Source: Planctomycetota bacterium (GTDB taxonomy: Bacteria > Planctomycetota > Phycisphaerae > FEN-1346 > JAACEH01). Taken from it: a stretch of DNA of 23,457 nucleotides. The DNA is taken from positions 1 through 23,457 of the forward strand of contig JAFGPY010000134.1 in assembly GCA_016935955.1 (NCBI GenBank), read 5' to 3'. Positions 21,843 to 23,457 of this stretch are shown here, in pieces (within the stretch, counting starts at the first letter, position 1; the number at the start of each line of letters is the position of its first letter). A model generated the notes under the pieces. The model was given only the letters and a program-made list of their open reading frames with translations, made no database searches and was not told the DNA's origin. The position numbers and the translations under genes were made by a program.

Positions 21843-23171
21843 GTGGTGCTGTCGGGTTCGCGAACGTATGTTGGGTTCGGCTTCGGACCGATTCAAGGCG
21901 GGTTGCTCCTGACCGAGGCCTTTCTGTCCGGCAACTTCCGCCGCCTCGTCGCGGCCGAGATTCGCCCCGAACTGATTCGGCCCGTGCGGCAGGCCGACGG
22001 CATGTTCACCGTCAATGTGGCCGCACCCGAAGGCGTGAGGTCGCACAAGGTCGGGCCGATCGAAATCTACGATGTGTCGGTGCCCGCCGACCAGGAGAAA
22101 CTGGTCGAGGCGCTGGCCGAGGCCGAAGATATCGGTACGGCCGTGACGAGCGTCAACGACTTCACGTTGCCGCAGGGCAGGGGCCTGCACCAGTTGCTGG
22201 CCGAAGGGCTGCGCAGAAAGGCGGCGCGCCGCGGACCGCGAGCGGCCGTCTATGCCGCCGAGAACCACAACTTCGCCGCACAGATTCTCAAGGCCCACGT
22301 CGAGGGGGTGCTGAGTCTCGATGAACTGGCCGCAGTGCGGCCATGGGCAACGTTCCTGGACACCGTCGTCGGCAAGATGTGCGGCGTGGTGACCGACGCC
22401 GACCGTATTCGCGACCAAGGCTTGGCGACGGTGACGCCGTGGGACAGCCGGGCGTTCCTCGTTGAGGAGTTCAACCATGTCCTGGTTTCGCGGCCCGTTT
22501 TCGACGGCGCGCCGCCCGGGACGACCTTTCAGCCGGGACTCCACGTGATCGAGCAGAAAGACGATCTGCTGCCGTTCTCCGAGGCCAAGCTCTACGGCAC
22601 CAACGCGACGCATGCCCTTGCGGCCTACGTCGGAGCGATGCTCCAACTGCACTTCATCGCCGAACTGGCGAGTGTGCCGGGGGCCGTGGAGTTTCTCCGT
22701 GCGGCCTTCGTCGAGGAATCGGGTGCGGCCCTGAGAGTGAAGTACGCCGGCCTCGATCCTCTGTTTACGGAAGACGGCTACCGGCGTTACGCCGAGGACC
22801 TGATCCAGCGAATGTTGAACCCGCACCTGAAGGACACCGTCAAACGCCTCGGACGCGACTGCGAGCGAAAGCTTCGCTGGGACGATCGGCTGGTCGGTAC
22901 AATTCGTCTGGCCCTGTCCCAGGGCGTGCGCCCGCGGCGCTACGTCTTCGGCGCCGCCGCCGCTCTGGCGGTCCTCGACAAGGCGACGATCGGCGACCCC
23001 GCCCGAGTGGAGCGGACGTTGCGGACGATCTGGGGCGATGCAGCGGCCAACGTCTCGCGGGGCGATTGCGCCGGCGAGAGGCGTGCCGTCCTGGACCTCG
23101 TGTGCGACGCCACGCAGCGCCTGAAGTCCTGGCTTGACGCCGGCCGCCCGCGACTCGACAACCTGCCCTGA
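21843..23171 (+). CDS. Polyol-specific long-chain dehydrogenase (mannitol / mannitol-1-phosphate dehydrogenase type)
   Basis: The GTG at 21843 lies 6 bases after AGGAGG at 21831-21836; a GTG at 21846 is possible. The 442-residue protein has an N-terminal nucleotide-binding glycine motif (YVGFGFGPIQGG, 9-20) and VTSVNDFTLP (101-110). It also has AAENHNFAAQIL (138-149), FLDTVVGKM (171-179) and the catalytic K-x4-N-x2-H pattern (Lys249, Asn254, His257) that defines this family. These enzymes oxidise polyols or polyol phosphates with NAD(P)+. Whether the substrate is mannitol-1-phosphate, free mannitol, fructuronate/tagaturonate or another compound cannot be told here. A link to the PTS EIIA regulator upstream is tempting but unproven, since the two are separated by six genes. 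Confidence 0.82.
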   Translation: MVLSGSRTYVGFGFGPIQGGLLLTEAFLSGNFRRLVAAEIRPELIRPVRQADGMFTVNVAAPEGVRSHKVGPIEIYDVSVPADQEKLVEALAEAEDIGTAVTSVNDFTLPQGRGLHQLLAEGLRRKAARRGPRAAVYAAENHNFAAQILKAHVEGVLSLDELAAVRPWATFLDTVVGKMCGVVTDADRIRDQGLATVTPWDSRAFLVEEFNHVLVSRPVFDGAPPGTTFQPGLHVIEQKDDLLPFSEAKLYGTNATHALAAYVGAMLQLHFIAELASVPGAVEFLRAAFVEESGAALRVKYAGLDPLFTEDGYRRYAEDLIQRMLNPHLKDTVKRLGRDCERKLRWDDRLVGTIRLALSQGVRPRRYVFGAAAALAVLDKATIGDPARVERTLRTIWGDAAANVSRGDCAGERRAVLDLVCDATQRLKSWLDAGRPRLDNLP

Positions 23172-23374
23172 CCCTGCCGCCGCACCAGGCCGTTGCCGCA
23201 TATCATCCCCAACCAGAACGATCGCCCCAAGGGACAGTCGCAGGTAAACACAGTAGTGTGGTCCACACCGCGTTCGCGCAGAGCGGAGCCCCAAGATTTG
23301 TTGGACGCACTGTACTGTACAGAGGATGTCGCACTTTCGATAAGGGTTAGTCGCTGGGCCAATCGAGTGGCCTA
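23172..23374. other. Intergenic region with two palindromes next to the right IS end
   Basis: These 203 bases carry no gene I can support. GTGTGG-T-CCACAC (23256-23268) and CTGTAC-T-GTACAG (23310-23322) are near-perfect dyads with a one-base centre, about 54 bases apart. CGCGTTCGCG (23269-23278) adjoins the first. They look like protein-binding sites, possibly for a gene whose promoter was displaced or disrupted by the IS. No T-rich terminator is visible after the dehydrogenase. Confidence 0.45.
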
Positions 23375-23390
23375 GAGCACTTCACGATTG
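23375..23390 (+). repeat. Terminal inverted repeat of the right IS630-type element
   Basis: GAGCACTTCACGATTG, preceded by TA at 23373-23374, matches the left element's end (read inward on the minus strand from 83) at 14 of 16 positions. The stop codon of the transposase at 23382-23384 lies inside it, a compact arrangement seen in IS630-type elements. Confidence 0.75.
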
Positions 23391-23457
23391 AGTGTAGCCA
23401 CAAGACATAAACCAGCCCAACGCATCGGAGGCCGTAACGGTTTCCAAGGCGGCGGCG
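23382..23457 (-). CDS. IS630-family transposase, C-terminal fragment (runs off the window)
   Basis: The minus strand from 23457 to the TGA at 23384-23382 encodes about 24 residues ending ALETVTASDALGWFMSCGYT and then Gln-Ser. The ending W-F-x-x-C-G-Y is typical of IS630-type transposase C-termini. The upstream part lies right of the window. Orientation is the same as the fragment at the left edge, and the adjoining terminal repeat matches, so both probably belong to the same or a closely related IS. Confidence 0.75.
   Translation of the reverse strand, partial: AAALETVTASDALGWFMSCGYTQS

Noticed and set aside
21732..23294. A 520-residue minus-strand open frame opposite the polyol dehydrogenase
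   Set aside because: The plus-strand protein carries the family catalytic pattern and a strong Shine-Dalgarno; the antisense frame has neither.
23310..23322. A LexA (SOS) box at the CTGTAC-T-GTACAG dyad
   Set aside because: The proteobacterial LexA site is CTGT-N8-ACAG; here the gap between CTGT and ACAG is 5, so the spacing is wrong.

Overview
The window is a GC-rich bacterial chromosome segment with tightly packed genes, all on the plus strand except two IS fragments at the edges. Shine-Dalgarno sites are strong and many neighbours overlap by 1-4 bases. The gene mix (very large pseudopilins, a PilM/PilN-type fusion, and a hydrogenase-4-like complex beside a PTS IIA regulator) suggests an anaerobic or facultative environmental bacterium. 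Planctomycetota is my best guess, but this is an inference from gene style, because the window holds no rRNA or marker protein that settles it.

Region 1 (1-83) is the 5' end of an IS630-family element on the minus strand. Positions 84-625 carry no gene I can support. They do contain an excellent sigma-54 (-24/-12) promoter at 304-319, with TGCACA/TGTGCA half-sites about 85-125 bases upstream that could bind an enhancer-binding protein.

Region 2 (626-13291) is one operon for a type II secretion / type IV pilus-like machine. In order it encodes a secretin, a TPR-like lipoprotein, a class I (COMT-like) O-methyltransferase, three type IV pilin-like proteins with class III leaders, a GspL/PilM-PilN-like protein, a PilO/GspM-like protein, a PilT-type ATPase, a GspE/PilB-type ATPase and a GspF/PilC platform protein. 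No prepilin peptidase is present here. A hairpin follows the last gene.

Region 3 (13451-21614) starts with a near-consensus sigma-70 promoter. It drives a DNA-binding HTH / PTS EIIA fusion, followed by six genes resembling hyfB, hyfC, hyfE, hyfF, hyfG and hyfI. The large subunit lacks all four cysteines that hold the NiFe centre and has no cleavable C-terminal tail. The Fe-S small subunit keeps its N2-type cluster and is fused to a two-cluster ferredoxin. This fits the 'energy-converting hydrogenase-related' (Ehr) complexes: a complex I-like membrane ion pump whose electron donor and acceptor are unknown.

Region 4 (21843-23171) is a polyol-specific long-chain dehydrogenase (mannitol/mannitol-1-phosphate dehydrogenase type). 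A short palindrome-bearing spacer follows, and from 23375 the 3' end of an IS630-family transposase runs off the window. The two IS fragments have matching terminal repeats, flanking TA dinucleotides and the same orientation, so the 23.3 kb between them is bracketed like a composite element.

The most interesting material is the Ehr-type complex with its ferredoxin fusion and PTS-type regulator, and the sigma-54-controlled hybrid secretion/pilus operon.
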